A DNA stretch of 25,194 nt from Candidatus Opimibacter skivensis (GCA_016722045.1 JADKGY010000007.1:1-25194), one strand, 5' to 3'. Counted from the stretch's first letter, positions 1 through 9,338 are shown. Numbers and translations: made by a program. The notes: generated by a model not told the origin, from the sequence alone.

Positions 1-168
1 CGATTTCCAGGAAACGATGCCATGAGATACCGCGGTATTTTCCGCGACATACTTGCCGAGAAAGACAGCGGCCGTATCACTTATAAATTTTCCGATGATA
101 AATGGAGGAATCGGGAAGAGCGGACCCAGTTTCGCCATTCCCCGGCAATAAATCTCTGGGAGTTGTAG
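1..168 (+). CDS. C-terminal end of an unrecognised protein (partial)
   Basis: Frame 1 is open from the window edge to a TAG at 166-168 and gives the last 55 residues of a protein whose start lies outside the window. The visible part is polar and basic, with the stretch YRGIFRDILAEKDSG and a C-terminus SPAINLWEL. No membrane segment or cysteine is seen. A terminator-like hairpin follows 30 bp later, which supports this as the real end of a gene. I do not recognise the family and assign no function. Confidence 0.55.
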   Translation, partial: RFPGNDAMRYRGIFRDILAEKDSGRITYKFSDDKWRNREERTQFRHSPAINLWEL

Positions 169-196
169 GCAACGTGGCGGTAAGTGCATAGCAAAA

Positions 197-224
197 TAAA
201 AAGCTGGCCTTCCGGCCTTTTTTG
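197..224 (+). terminator. Rho-independent terminator after the first gene
   Basis: GGCC (206-209), loop TTCC, GGCC (214-217), flanked by an A-rich run on the left and a T-tract on the right. The A and T runs can extend the stem, so it may work in both directions. It lies just after the stop at 168. Confidence 0.6.
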
Positions 225-608
225 TTTCATTTTTTTCCCGAGATACTGGACACATCTTCATTTTTGATCTTGTAAAAATCTTTCCGGAAACTTTGGGTAT
301 ATAAAGTGTCAGAATATATCGGCCGATAATCGAACCTCCTACGCCGATAACGATCGCTTTTTAAATGTTAAGATCAAACGTGATTTGTAAAAATGATCGC
401 CGTGAAAGCAGGCGAAAGCAGGGAAGAGGAGACAATATCAAACAGGGATTGTACAAAGGAATACTAAGAGATATTGCCACCACATATTATAAAGATAACC
501 CAGAATGATCAACAGGAACTGGAGTCCTTTGTAAAGTGGCAGACCTCAGAGTTTGTGTTGATCCAGACCTAAAATTTTGGAATAAAATATTACACAAAAA
601 CTGAGAGA
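225..608. other. Gene-poor stretch with two possible coding remnants
   Basis: No intact gene is seen. Plus-strand frames around 440-570 read QGLYKGILRDIATTYYKDNPE and, after one shift, NDQQELESFVKWQTSEFVLI before a stop, which looks protein-like. Its ILRDIA piece loosely resembles the IFRDIL piece of the gene ending at 168. On the minus strand, 300-355 reads KAIVIGVGGSIIGRY, which recalls a Rossmann glycine motif but sits directly behind a stop with no start. Either could be a decayed or badly sequenced gene. I assign no function to them. Confidence 0.2.
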
Positions 609-1671
609 TTAATTTTGAGATGTCAAATCTCCCATCTCACATCTCACATCACTTCCCACCACCTTCAGCTCTATTCTATTGTTATTCGCTTCCTCAGAAG
701 TTGAGCTGCTATCGATCAGATACTTAGCTCCGTATCCTTTAGCTAACAGAGCTGGAGGCATCAATACCCATAGCTACGAATTGCATTTTTCACGGCCCTG
801 TGCGCTGATCAGAAAGTTTCATATTTGCACTTTCATGCCTCACTTTCTGTTGTAACAGCAGCAAACCTGAAAGTTGAGCTGAGGATTTTCCTTCATGACT
901 TTAACTTATTGCATTCATCACCCATGGCACTGGTTTGATGTTGGAAATTATTATCATCAAATGTAATTCCACCGATTGTCAGGGAATTTCCATCAGCCAG
1001 GATTTTATCAGCCATGTTGTTCCCACCACCTGTTGCGATTTTGACATTCGTGAAGGCGAGAGGTGTTTCGGGAACAGTTAATCCACCAAATAAAATTTTC
1101 TTCAGTTTGGAAGCCGCATTTGGGTATGGTCAGGACGAGATACTGGTCGATGTAACATTTAATTTGTCCATTCAGATAGACCAGGAAGTAGCATGATGCC
1201 ATTTGTTGTAAATTTATCCAGCAGCCTCAGGATATTTTCCGGAAGTTGATTTGTAAAATAACCGGTCTGGATATGCGGGCCCCAAAGAATTAATCTTTCT
1301 GAGCCATCTTTATTAGGAAGAAATACTGCAGGTGTATATGCACCATCCCTGATATCAAAATCAAATTCGATCGTGAATGAATCGGTGAGAATGAATTCGT
1401 TTTTTATCAACGGAATTGCTTTCGCATAATTTCCATCAGTGAGCTGAAACGCAGGCACATTGTCAATCATCTGCACAGCACCTTTCCCGGATTTCAAACT
1501 CCACTCTGCAGGGAAATCACCTTGTTGAGTTTTCTGAAAATCATCTTCAAAAATTATTTTTTCTCCCGGAATGAAATCGTAATTGACGTAACCGTTTAAA
1601 TTAGGCAGTTGTGCGAAGCCGGGAGTAAATTTGAAAATAAGAATGAAAAAAAGAAGATGGGAACGTTTCAT
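609..1671 (-). CDS. OmpA-family outer membrane protein, broken by several frameshifts
   Basis: Read across frames this is one protein. It begins with a signal peptide (MKRSHLLFFILIFKF, ending near GFAQ). Next comes an N-terminal segment with YDFIPGEKIIFEDDF, typical of OmpA-family proteins in this phylum, then a lectin-like middle part (FLVYLNGQIKCYIDQY, LTVPETPLAFTNVKI). The OmpA C-terminal domain shows MKENPQLNFQV-like, KLSDQR, AKGYGAKYLIDSSSTSE and NNRIELKVV pieces. That domain normally binds peptidoglycan and anchors the outer membrane. At least four frame changes are needed (near 1215, 1130, 900 and 780). The expected GHTDxxG motif after LNFQV cannot be read cleanly, so substitutions or real decay are possible. 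ATG at 1669-1671 is preferred over upstream starts because it begins the signal peptide. The stop is at 609-611, or slightly earlier if another indel lies near 655. Confidence 0.8.
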
Positions 1672-1696
1672 AGATGCTACACGACCTGGAGTACAG

Positions 1697-1704
1697 CAAA
1701 GATA
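1697..1704 (-). promoter_or_regulatory. Bacteroidota -7 promoter element for the OmpA gene
   Basis: CAAAGATA on the plus strand is TATCTTTG on the minus strand, matching TAnnTTTG. It lies 26 bp upstream of the ATG. No convincing TTG -33 element is seen at the usual 19-21 bp spacing. Confidence 0.4.
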
Positions 1705-1792
1705 AGAAGGCATTTGAGGTACATTAACCTGTTATGATATGGATAACAAAAGATATCCGCGTTTGAGGAAGTGAATAAGATGGGAAAATGAA

Positions 1793-3311
1793 TTATTGAG
1801 TCAAAATATTTTTTGTCAAACTGATATTTTCTCCTGAGATGTAAAGTATATATGATCCACTGATCATCGCACTCATATCTAACAAAAAGGAAATGCTACC
1901 CGCAGGTAATTTCATTTTCATTGACACCCTCCCCATCGCATCAATTAATCTTATTTGAAGTGGCGTATTTATTTGTTCAGAAAATTCCACATGGACTTCA
2001 CCATTAGTTGGATTGGGCCAAAGATGAATTTTCTCGTTGATGTCCACTATTTCATTTTCAATACCTGTTGCTATCCCACCCTGGAATGCCCCTATAGACC
2101 TTGGTCCGAGAAATGGAATGGCCAGCATAATCATGGGGAGGTTCATTGACTGATAAGACACCTCCTCTCGCATGACTCTCGGCCATCAATGAGAAGTTTT
2201 CATAGCAGCATCCACGAAATAAGGTCTTCACCAATTTTATTATTCTCATCAGTGACCGGGAAGATCAGGTCCTGCCCATCCGGGATTATCAGCATGAAAC
2301 CACATATTATTCGAAAACGTAAACGTTTCTGGTGCAGTATTCGGCCCAATATTACATTCTGTATTCACCCTGTCATCGAGATAGACAATGTTATTTCCGA
2401 AATATATTATTTCCCGCAGGGTGGAAAACGGTCTTCATCTACAGTCTCCTGTAATATCCGCATCACCCATTTTTCAGGAAGGTAGATTGTATTGTTCACC
2501 ACTTCTGTGTTAATACATCCGACAAAAGCTACAGCAGCTTGAGAGCCTATGAAGATGTTTGAATATACTTTCAGATCGGATGTTTCATAAGGCGCATCAA
2601 TCGGTCGGAAAAATGAAGATCTGTTGACCCCCAAGATTCACAGATCGTAAACCACCGTGCTTAAAAAATTTGCTTCAATCCGTATATTTCTCGTACCTCC
2701 TTTTGCCTGGATACTATTGGAACCCAGGTTTTCAAAAAACAATTCTTTATCAACCCATCATGACAACCTACCATGTCCATCCCACTTCCTCCATCCGCGC
2801 CATTGAGGAAAACGCAGTGACGAATTTCAAAACTATCAAGTCCCGATAATTTCAGCAAATCATTATTGCCGGTTGCATCAATATTTCTAAAGGTGCAATT
2901 TTCAAATTTAATGTGATGAGCAGGTGTGGCGTATGTCCCCATCGTCGAAATTTACTCCATTGCCTGTCTGATGTTCGAAGATGATATCTCCGATATTCAG
3001 ATATGCAGCATCAGAAACTGCCATGCATTCGTACCTCCATCAAAAATGACTGATTCACCTTCTGCAGCAAGAATATAAATCCTGGCTTCAGCGATTCCCT
3101 GTAGATCAGCAACAAAAATTCCGCCATTGTATGTCCCTTGATGCACCAGGATCGTGTCACCCGGAACGGCTACATCAGTAGCTTCTGTCAAAGTTTCAAA
3201 AGGATAACCTATACCTACATCAAGTATTTGACCAATTGCGCTGTCACTCATGGAAAATTGAACCATTATGAGGCAAATAAGGGAGGATAATATTTTTAAT
3301 GATCGGGCCAT
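1793..3311 (-). CDS. T9SS-exported parallel beta-helix protein, frameshifted
   Basis: One protein of about 500 residues is spread over at least five frame segments. The N-terminus MARSLKILSSLICLI is a signal peptide. The segment after it (FETLTEATDVAVPGDTILV, then HQGTYNGGIF) is the classic first rung of right-handed parallel beta-helix proteins (pectate-lyase fold, DUF1565-like). Rung-like segments follow (HHIKFENCTFRNID, SFEIRHCVFLNGADGG, LIKNCFLK, VYSNIFIG, TEVVNNTIYLPEKW). The end of the helix has LGPRSIGAFQGG, as in choice-of-anchor Q proteins. The last 80 residues are a type A T9SS sorting domain (WPNPTNGEVHVEFS, GSYILYI). The protein should be secreted and held at the cell surface, and its ligand or substrate is unknown. 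ATG at 3309-3311 is chosen for the signal peptide. No catalytic residues can be assigned. Confidence 0.8.
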
Positions 3312-3357
3312 CTTTAAAGTTAAAGAAAGGAATCGGATGAACACATTAAGAAACCCT

Positions 3358-3365
3358 TATATTTG
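3358..3365 (+). promoter_or_regulatory. Bacteroidota -7 promoter element for the histone-like gene
   Basis: TATATTTG matches TAnnTTTG and lies 41 bp upstream of the ATG at 3407. A TTG at the -33 position is not seen. Confidence 0.45.
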
Positions 3366-3406
3366 TTTCAGCAACACAAAATTTCAAAATCAAAAAATAT
3401 ATAGAA

Positions 3407-3737
3407 ATGGCTAAAACTCCGGACAAAGAAGTAAAGAAGGCTGTAAAGAAGGTGGTCAAATCAACCAAAGAGGCTGCAGGGAAAATAGCTGATAATCTTA
3501 AAGCTGCTGCAAAAGACACAGGCAATGCAGCAAAGAAGACAGCAAATGAAGTTGCTGATGATGCCATCGCCAAAGTAGAGGCACCGGCAAACAGAGCCGC
3601 AAGAAGGGCGCAAAATTTGCAGATAAGGTGGTCAATAAAGGTGCGAAGACCGTGAACAGAGGTATCAATAAAGCGCAAAAGCCGTTAACAAGGGCATCAG
3701 CCGGGCTTCGAAAGCCGTCAGAAGAGGAGCAATCTAA
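3407..3737 (+). CDS. Small Lys/Ala-rich histone H1-like protein
   Basis: About 110 residues, very rich in Lys and Ala, with no membrane segment. The N-terminal half is amphipathic and helical (EVKKAVKKVVKSTKEAAGK, AAAKDTGNAAKKTANEV). After a missing base near 3603 the frame continues as KKGAKFADKVVNKGAKTVNRG. After a second shift near 3685 it ends in KAVNKGISRASKAVRRGAI and a TAA at 3735-3737. The low-complexity basic composition resembles bacterial H1/Hc1-like nucleoid proteins, so a DNA-binding or compacting role is likely but inferred from composition alone. A LEA-like or membrane-protective role is an alternative for KAKEA-type repeats. A -7 promoter element lies upstream, and a large hairpin lies just downstream and may terminate it. 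Confidence 0.7.
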
Positions 3738-3756
3738 GAAGTTAGTCTTACGGATT

Positions 3757-3827
3757 GACGTTCGAGTGTCTCTGACCTCGAACCTGCGCTATCCACCTGT
3801 GTTCGAGGTCGGAGACACTCAGACGTC
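3757..3827. repeat. Long palindromic element (27-bp arms)
   Basis: Arms at 3757-3783 and 3801-3827 are inverted repeats matching at about 24 of 27 positions, with a 20-bp uninterrupted-but-one core (GAGTGTCTCTGACCTCGAAC at 3764-3783 against 3801-3820). The loop is 17 bp and a T-rich run follows. It lies between the convergent histone-like and TIR genes and could terminate both. Its right end, GACACTCAGAC (3814-3824), recurs at 13586-13596. Confidence 0.8.
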
Positions 3828-3877
3828 GACTCTTTTATTTTTACTGAATTACTGGATACTGAATACTGTCTCACTAT

Positions 3878-5608
3878 CTAGAAGGACTGCACAGCTCTGA
3901 CAGCGCATTTATTAGATTTATTGGCTTTACTCTGATTGCCATTAGAGAAGTTTTGACTCCAGGCATTGTTCTTGTTTTCTTCTGTGGGGCTCCAGTAAGG
4001 CGCTTTGATATATACACCGAGATATTGGCGGCTTAAATAGAGCATGCTCAATTCCACTTTGGTAGGAAGACGCCAATTATTAAAGGCTCCGGTTGTATAC
4101 GCCTCACAGACTTTATTGGCCGTTTCCCAATTAAGGCTTCCTTCTTCTTTAATTGATGCGATAAGGCCGCGATCACCTGCGGGATTAAGAAGTGATAATT
4201 ATGCCCCGCGATATTTTGACCCAGAGTTAATTCTGTGCTTCGTCTTGGGTGGCGTTACTCTTTTGTCTTAGTGAGGTAGTCGTTTTAACTTTGGCCGTAT
4301 CACTTTTCTGTACAGGAATGGTTTTGTTGTTGGTAGGGATCAGCCGCCACTACAAGTTGCATTCAGGCTATCCCTTTTTTGTTGCAGAGCATTTGTAATG
4401 ACATCAAGTTTAGATTTCGCTAAGGCGAAATATTTGCCTTCCGGAAATTGAACCCGATACTGTAGCAAAAGAAGTGCTGTCATTTTTCGCCAGCGCTGCA
4501 TTCCACGCTGCAGCATCACCATCGCCGGAACTCATTTTGAAAATGACGAACACGATAAGTAAAAGCGCAACCGCTCCTACGCCAATGTATATTTTCTTTT
4601 TTCCATCACTTCCGGGAGGAGGCATTCCCGGATTTTCTTTCATGGCTTTTTCTCTTTCCTGCTGTTTTAGCAATGCTGCTTTTTCTTTTTCCTGTTGCTT
4701 CAGAAGTTCTCTCTCTGCTTTTTCTTTGGCAGCCTTGTCTTTTTCCTGCTGTCTTGCCAGTTCTTTTTCTTCTCGTTCTTTAGCAGCTAAAATGGCTGCC
4801 TTTTCTTTTTCTTCTTTTATCTTCTGCTCTCGCGGTCAAGTTTTCTTTGGCTTCTTTCTCTTTTTGTTCTTTCAGCTTAGCTTCTGCTTCCGCTTTTCAC
4901 GGGCCAATCTTTCTCTTTCTTGTTTTTGTTCAAGCTCTTTGATCCTGGCCAGTTCTGCCTTTTCTGCCTTTTCGATATCAGCAATAGCCGCTATTGCCAA
5001 AGTCTCAAAGTTGCCTTGTGGGTATTCTTCAAGATAATGCTGATATATTTTCTTGGAGTTTTCCGTTTTCGCTTTTTGCCAGAGAAGGCCTTCTACTTCG
5101 TCTTCCTTCTGTTGCAATTCCAGTTGTTTCAGAAATAACCTTGCTTCAGATTTGAATTCGCCTTTAATGGACTGATTGAGATAGTTCTTGTAGGATTCAA
5201 TTGTATTTATCCTGCAGGCCTCTTCCCATAAATTGGTTTCCCACTTTGTATTTTCAGTTGCGCCCGGGACTGATGATCCGGTATCAGCATCGTTTGCGAG
5301 GATCCCTGTAGTATCCCCATCATGCAGTGGTGCGGTGGTAGTAGCCAGATTAAGTGCCTGAACCAATTGATTAAATCCTGCACCATAGTCAGAAGTGAAA
5401 TCGATGCGCTGCAATCTCCTCAATCGGAATGGTGCAAGACAATCGTCAAGAAGTACGGGGATAATTTTTTCCTGATTCAAGTGCGAATGAAACTTCGTCC
5501 ATCACATTTGTTGAGGCAGTGGAAGAATTCACGAAGATCCTTTGCCAGCTTCAATGCGAAGTTGGAATCGAATCTGGAATAGCTGAAAAATATCTTTTGC
5601 GTTGACAT
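3878..5608 (-). CDS. TIR domain-coiled coil-transmembrane-DUF1566 protein, frameshifted
   Basis: ATG at 5606-5608 starts a TIR domain (IFFSYSRFDSNFALKLAKDL, then STNVMDEVSFALESGKKI and IPVLLDDCLAPFRLRRLQ, ending near 5350). Bacterial TIR domains are often NAD+-consuming enzymes or adaptors. Two repeats of the form W..A....s.K.Y..YL...P.G.F...A follow (5250-4980). Then come a long Lys/Glu/Ala coiled coil (4960-4640), one membrane helix (IYIGVGAVALLLIVFVIFKM, about 4592-4536) and a third copy of the W..A repeat (WNAALAKNDSTSFATY). The C-terminal domain is DUF1566/Lcl-like (NWETANKVCEAYTTGAFNNW, RLPTKVELSMLY, APYWSPTEE, CAVRAV), ending at TAG 3878-3880. Predicted topology puts the TIR in the cytoplasm and DUF1566 outside. 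At least five frameshifts are present. About 40-45 residues of the TIR core are missing near 5525. The RyR channel gene lies 241 bp upstream on the same strand. Confidence 0.85.
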
Positions 5609-5809
5609 ATTAAATACAATAAACCGTTTTGTTGTTTTCCTGAAATCTACTTGCCGATGGACAATCCCTAGGAATGAGGGGGGAAATATCCGGTTAAATT
5701 AACGAAAAATTTCAATTTACCGTATAAACGGTCGCTTTCACCTAGCGTATGGCCTTGTGTATCAGGCTTGGTTGTTTTTATTAAAAATGGAAATTGTCAT
5801 CTCAGACTT

Positions 5810-5834
5810 CAATCCGACCAATAAGCTCGGATTG
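5810..5834 (-). terminator. Hairpin after the RyR channel gene
   Basis: CAATCCGA (5810-5817) and TCGGATTG (5827-5834) form a perfect 8-bp stem 16 bp past the stop at 5850. There is no T-tract directly after it on the minus strand, so it may slow transcription or protect the RNA end instead of terminating. Confidence 0.3.
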
Positions 5835-5849
5835 ACTTTGGTTTTATGT

Positions 5850-7751
5850 TTAAAGGTCTCCAGACCATTCAATTGATAAATAGCTTTGTCCATTAATCAT
5901 CAGTCCGCTTCCGGAGAATTTTTTATGATTCAACTGAGCGATCATGGGTGCCATCCTGAAGGTGTACTTATCGTACTCCTGTGTTTCGTGATCAAGGTTA
6001 TCAAATGGCAAAAGGTCCCAATGGCATTTAAGGTTGTCCTTCAGGAATACGCCAAGGTTCCTGTCATTGACTTTATCGATAAGGACAAAACCATTGATGC
6101 TCTTTTCTGCGTTCCATCGGTTGTGTTCCATCCTGGCTATTTTATCCCACAATTGTTCTTCTATATCATCAAAATTTAGTTCCTCGCCAGATTCGATATC
6201 GCTGAGTTCCGCTTTCACAAATCTCAACTTGATATGGAGATGTCTGGCAGGTAGGCGGTTAGAATCCTTTTGGGCATCCTTCAGCTTATCCCATTCGGCC
6301 TGCATAGAACCAACAGGTGTCTTATTTTTGCAGCCTGGTGTTTGGCCCATTCATAATGGATGTGCTTGGCAATAAAATCTTCTTCCCTGCGGTTGTCGAC
6401 TATGGTTTTTGTTGCAGATGACATCATCCATATTAAACAGTTCGATATTCAGTCCATTCAGTTCGGCAAGAGGTCGTCAAAAATGTTGACGAGTGCGGTG
6501 GTCCTGGGTAGAAGGATTTTAATAGGCGGTGGGGAAAGTCTGAAACTTTTATAGCGATTAAAGGAATGGATGCTTTTTCTTTTGCTGCACTTCCCTGGAT
6601 AAACAATTGCTGACGGAGTTTCGGGAAGAATATACACTTTTACCATCCTCATCAAGGGCTGCAAAACATAGGGAAATATCATCTAATGGGAACAGGACAG
6701 GGATCACCGAAAAATCACGTGTATATTCATATCGAATATCGACTGTTTTATCAAGGAACGGATAAAGTGATTTTATTTTCCCTTCAATCTGACTTTTGTC
6801 ATCAGCTACAACCGTAATTCTTGTTTTCTGAAGGTTTGCAAAATGATACATTTCTGCAGCTTCAAGTATCAGATACTGGGCGGCTAAATTATCACCCAGA
6901 ATCAAAAGATGGGCCGGAGGATCTTCATCGTTTGCCAGGCTGACATATTTATCAGGACTGAATGTATCGACTCACAAAAGTAGCCGCGAGCTGATAAATA
7001 GAAAAAACATGGTAATCAATTTTAATCACGCCTTTTCGTTTAAGATCATCTCCGGGAATTGGCTTTTCATGAAATTCTTTAAAAATATTCATCGTATAGA
7101 AATCATCAATATGCACGATGACCTGGAGAATATCATATTTCATTGCCTGCTCCGGAAATTGATTGTATATATCGGTTGCTTTTTGGGCAAATTAAAATAT
7201 TTGTTTTTTCATCATTGGTGAGGGCCAGAAGTATTTTGCCGACAGGATATTCGCTTTGAGTAGCATTTCTTCATCAGTGGCATTGCCCTGTAGAATGATC
7301 ACTCCTTTTTTTCAGATGACTGATGCCGCTATGCTCCAGCATTGGGTTCAATAAGGATGACCTGAAATTTTTCTTTCTCTTGCTCTAAAAAATTCAGGAT
7401 CAGTAATTCTGCTTTTTTTACTCAGTCCACGACTACAATATGATTTTTCCAGAAACGGATTTTAAATAGCAGGTAATTCTGATAAAAAGGTTCCCAGATC
7501 ACAAAGAAAATCCCGCTGGCAGTGACGGCAGGTGCGAGGAATCTGGTAATTTCAAGGATCAGGGGTAAAGGATCATCGACACCTCCTGAATTCAATACGA
7601 ATAATTGCAGGCTCAGGTATAAGCTGGACAACACATCAGGAGTTGTCCCATGAAGAATGGCATATTGGTAAAAGCCAATCGTTCCCAAGGCCAATGAAAA
7701 GAGGATCAATACGGGAAATAACCAGTTGTATTTTCTCAACGCCCCTAGCAT
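5850..7751 (-). CDS. Two-TM channel with TrkA_N/RCK and prokaryotic RyR domain, frameshifted
   Basis: The N-terminus has TM1 (NWLFPVLILFSLALGTIGFY), a pore-like segment (SSLYLSLQLFVLNSGG) and TM2 (EITRFLAPAVTASGIFFVIW). A TrkA_N/RCK-like region follows (NHIVVV, GVIILQGNATDEEMLLKANI, YDILQVIVHIDDFYTMNIF). A second Rossmann-like part starts LLILGDNLAAQYLILEAAEM and continues with TRITVVADD. The last 150 residues are a prokaryotic RyR domain (IARMEHNRWNAEKSINGF at about 6137-6085, then LPFDNL and KYTFRMAPMIAQLNHKKF), with the typical preceding stretch DSNRLPARHLHIKLR. This architecture is known among bacterial RyR-domain proteins. The role is probably ligand-gated ion flux at the inner membrane, with RCK domains usually binding NAD(H) or another nucleotide. 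At least six frame changes are needed. ATG at 7749-7751 is chosen because a TAG sits directly before it in frame. Confidence 0.85.
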
Positions 7752-7850
7752 CTATGACTTAGATTGAATGAAAGGATAATATTACCCATCTGTAAAGAAA
7801 ACTGTGCCGCTGGTATGGTTGGTTCATCATTTAGGATAAAGGCCTGTTAA

Positions 7851-7867
7851 AGTACAAGTTTTGTACT
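7851..7867. promoter_or_regulatory. Inverted repeat between divergent genes, possible operator
   Basis: AGTACAA (7851-7857), spacer GTT, TTGTACT (7861-7867): a perfect 7-bp inverted repeat. It lies between the starts of the RyR channel gene (minus) and the PLP enzyme gene (plus), about 60 bp before the latter. The size fits a dimeric repressor site or a short leader hairpin. No regulator gene is adjacent. Confidence 0.35.
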
Positions 7868-7929
7868 CACATACGATAACCTGAGGCAAAGGCAAAGGCT
7901 ATGCCATTTTAGAGTATTAATTTTCCGGT

Positions 7930-9051
7930 ATGAATTTCAAACAAATCGTCAAGCCTTCCTTCTCCTCGATCATCAAAGCTGTAAAAAGAACATTCACAGC
8001 ATGATTGAAAAAGCAGCAACAAATAGATTTGAGTTAAGGCCTCACTTCAAGACTCATCAGTCACATATCATTGGTTCCTGGTTCAGGGATGAAGGAATAG
8101 AAAAGATCACAGTTTCCTCTGTCGGCATGGCCACTTTCTTCGCAGTGAATGGATGGGATGACATTACTATCGCTTTTCCGGTCAACATAAGGCAGATGGA
8201 AGAGATAAAAGGGCTTTCCCAGAAAGTAAAACTTGGGTTAGTGGTGGTGGATCCCGATACAATTGATATCCTGGGCAAAGAATTAAAAGACAGTGTTTCT
8301 ATCTGGATAAAAATAGACGTCGGGACACACCGTACAGGGATACGTCCGGAAGATACCATGCTCATCGATGATATTATCGAACGAATTAAATCTTATCCCT
8401 TGCTTAACCTCATCGGACTTTTTAGGGCATGCCGGTCACAGTTATCAGAGTAAATCGGTGACGCAAGTTGAGCGAACACACGAGAATGCCGTCGATAAGA
8501 TGAAAGAAATACAGAACAGATATCAATCGTCATTTCCTGCATTAAAAATATCTTTAGGTGATACTCCTGCAGCTTCCATGTTGTCATCGTTTGGGCCGAT
8601 AGATGAATTCCGTCCCGGCAATTTTGTTTTCTATGATCTTCAGCAGGAGGAAATAGGCTCATGTCATCTGGATGATATTTCGGTTGCCATGGCTTGTCCT
8701 GTAGTGGCTGTTCATCCGGATCGATTGCAATGGATCATCTATGGCGGAGGTATTCATTTTGCAAAGGATTTTCTCACCCTAAAAGATGGACAAAAATGTT
8801 TTGGGCGGTGGGTAAAACCTGATGGTAAAAGTTGGGTTACATCGGAGACTGCAGGAGGACCCTACATTTCATCACTCTCCCAGGAACACGGCGTAGTTCA
8901 ATGCACTGAACGAACATTTCATCTGTGCATGCCCGGAGACCTTTCACTATGGCTGCCTGTGCACAGCTGCATGACAGCAGATGCCATGGGCGAATATTAT
9001 TCCACAGATGGTGGGAAAATTGATCACTATAGAGAGCGGTTGTGGAGCTAA
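7930..9051 (+). CDS. D-threonine aldolase / D-serine dehydratase-like PLP enzyme, two frameshifts
   Basis: About 373 residues. The N-terminal part is an alanine-racemase-type PLP barrel. After MNFKQIVKPSF and a shift near 7965 the frame reads LLDHQSCKKNIHSM. The segment FELRPHFKTHQS carries the Lys (about residue 41) expected to bind PLP. A second shift near 8420 leads into the conserved HAGHSYQS segment. The C-terminal domain has the HxC metal-binding pair of the DSD1 family in LPVHSCMTADAMGEYY. Family members cleave D-3-hydroxyamino acids such as D-threonine or dehydrate D-serine, using PLP and a divalent metal. The exact substrate cannot be read from the sequence. ATG at 7930 is chosen because the protein must begin before the KPSFLLD element. 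The gene is convergent with dodecin. Confidence 0.88.
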
Positions 9052-9053
9052 AA

Positions 9054-9129
9054 GCATAGGGCATAGAGTTCGCTTTTCCCCTATGCTCTATACTCTATGC
9101 CCTATGCTCTATGCTCTATGCTCTATGCT
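9054..9129. repeat. Heptamer array plus 15-bp inverted repeat between convergent genes
   Basis: Seven tandem 7-bp units (CTATGCT, with variants CTATACT and CTATGCC) run from 9081 to 9129. In addition GCATAGGGCATAGAG (9054-9068) is exactly inverted at 9093-9107, giving a 15-bp stem. The element starts 2 bp after one gene ends and stops 1 bp before the other ends, so it may act as a shared terminator. Confidence 0.85.
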
Positions 9130-9130
9130 C

Positions 9131-9331
9131 TTAGATGATCTCAAAGCTCACCTTCAGATTCACTCTGTAAGCGGTGACCTTGCCGTTGTTGATGACGACG
9201 CTTTGATTTTGTACATAAGCGGATTTGAGTCCTTTCAATGTTTTAGATGCTTTAGCAACACCTTTAGCAGTTGCATCTTCCCAGCTTTTGGAAGAATCGC
9301 ATAATAGTTCGATTACTTTAAGAACAGCCAT
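9131..9331 (-). CDS. Dodecin family flavin-binding protein
   Basis: A 66-residue intact protein matching the dodecin family along its whole length, with MAVLKVIELLCDSSKSWEDA, the Ala/Lys helix (GVAKASKTLKGLKSAYV) and the strand VTAYRVNLKVSFEI. Dodecins assemble into hollow dodecamers that bind riboflavin, FMN or related flavins, or coenzyme A, and act as cytoplasmic flavin buffers. The usual flavin-stacking Trp is present in SWEDA, and Gln in the VQNQS strand is also typical. Its length is normal for the family. It is flanked by 7-bp tandem arrays on both sides. Confidence 0.95.
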   Translation of the reverse strand: MAVLKVIELLCDSSKSWEDATAKGVAKASKTLKGLKSAYVQNQSVVINNGKVTAYRVNLKVSFEII

Positions 9332-9338
9332 GATAAGA

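Noticed and set aside
300..366. Minus-strand Rossmann motif KAIVIGVGG as the start of an oxidoreductase
   Set aside because: A stop lies directly before it, the frame breaks after about 25 residues and no other family motif follows.
4474..5037. A 187-residue plus-strand open frame rich in Ser, Phe and Cys
   Set aside because: It is the antisense of the Lys/Glu coiled coil of the TIR protein; codons for K/E read backwards give S/F, and no family is seen.
8057..8365. A 102-residue minus-strand open frame
   Set aside because: It is a shadow of the well-supported D-threonine aldolase-like gene on the plus strand.
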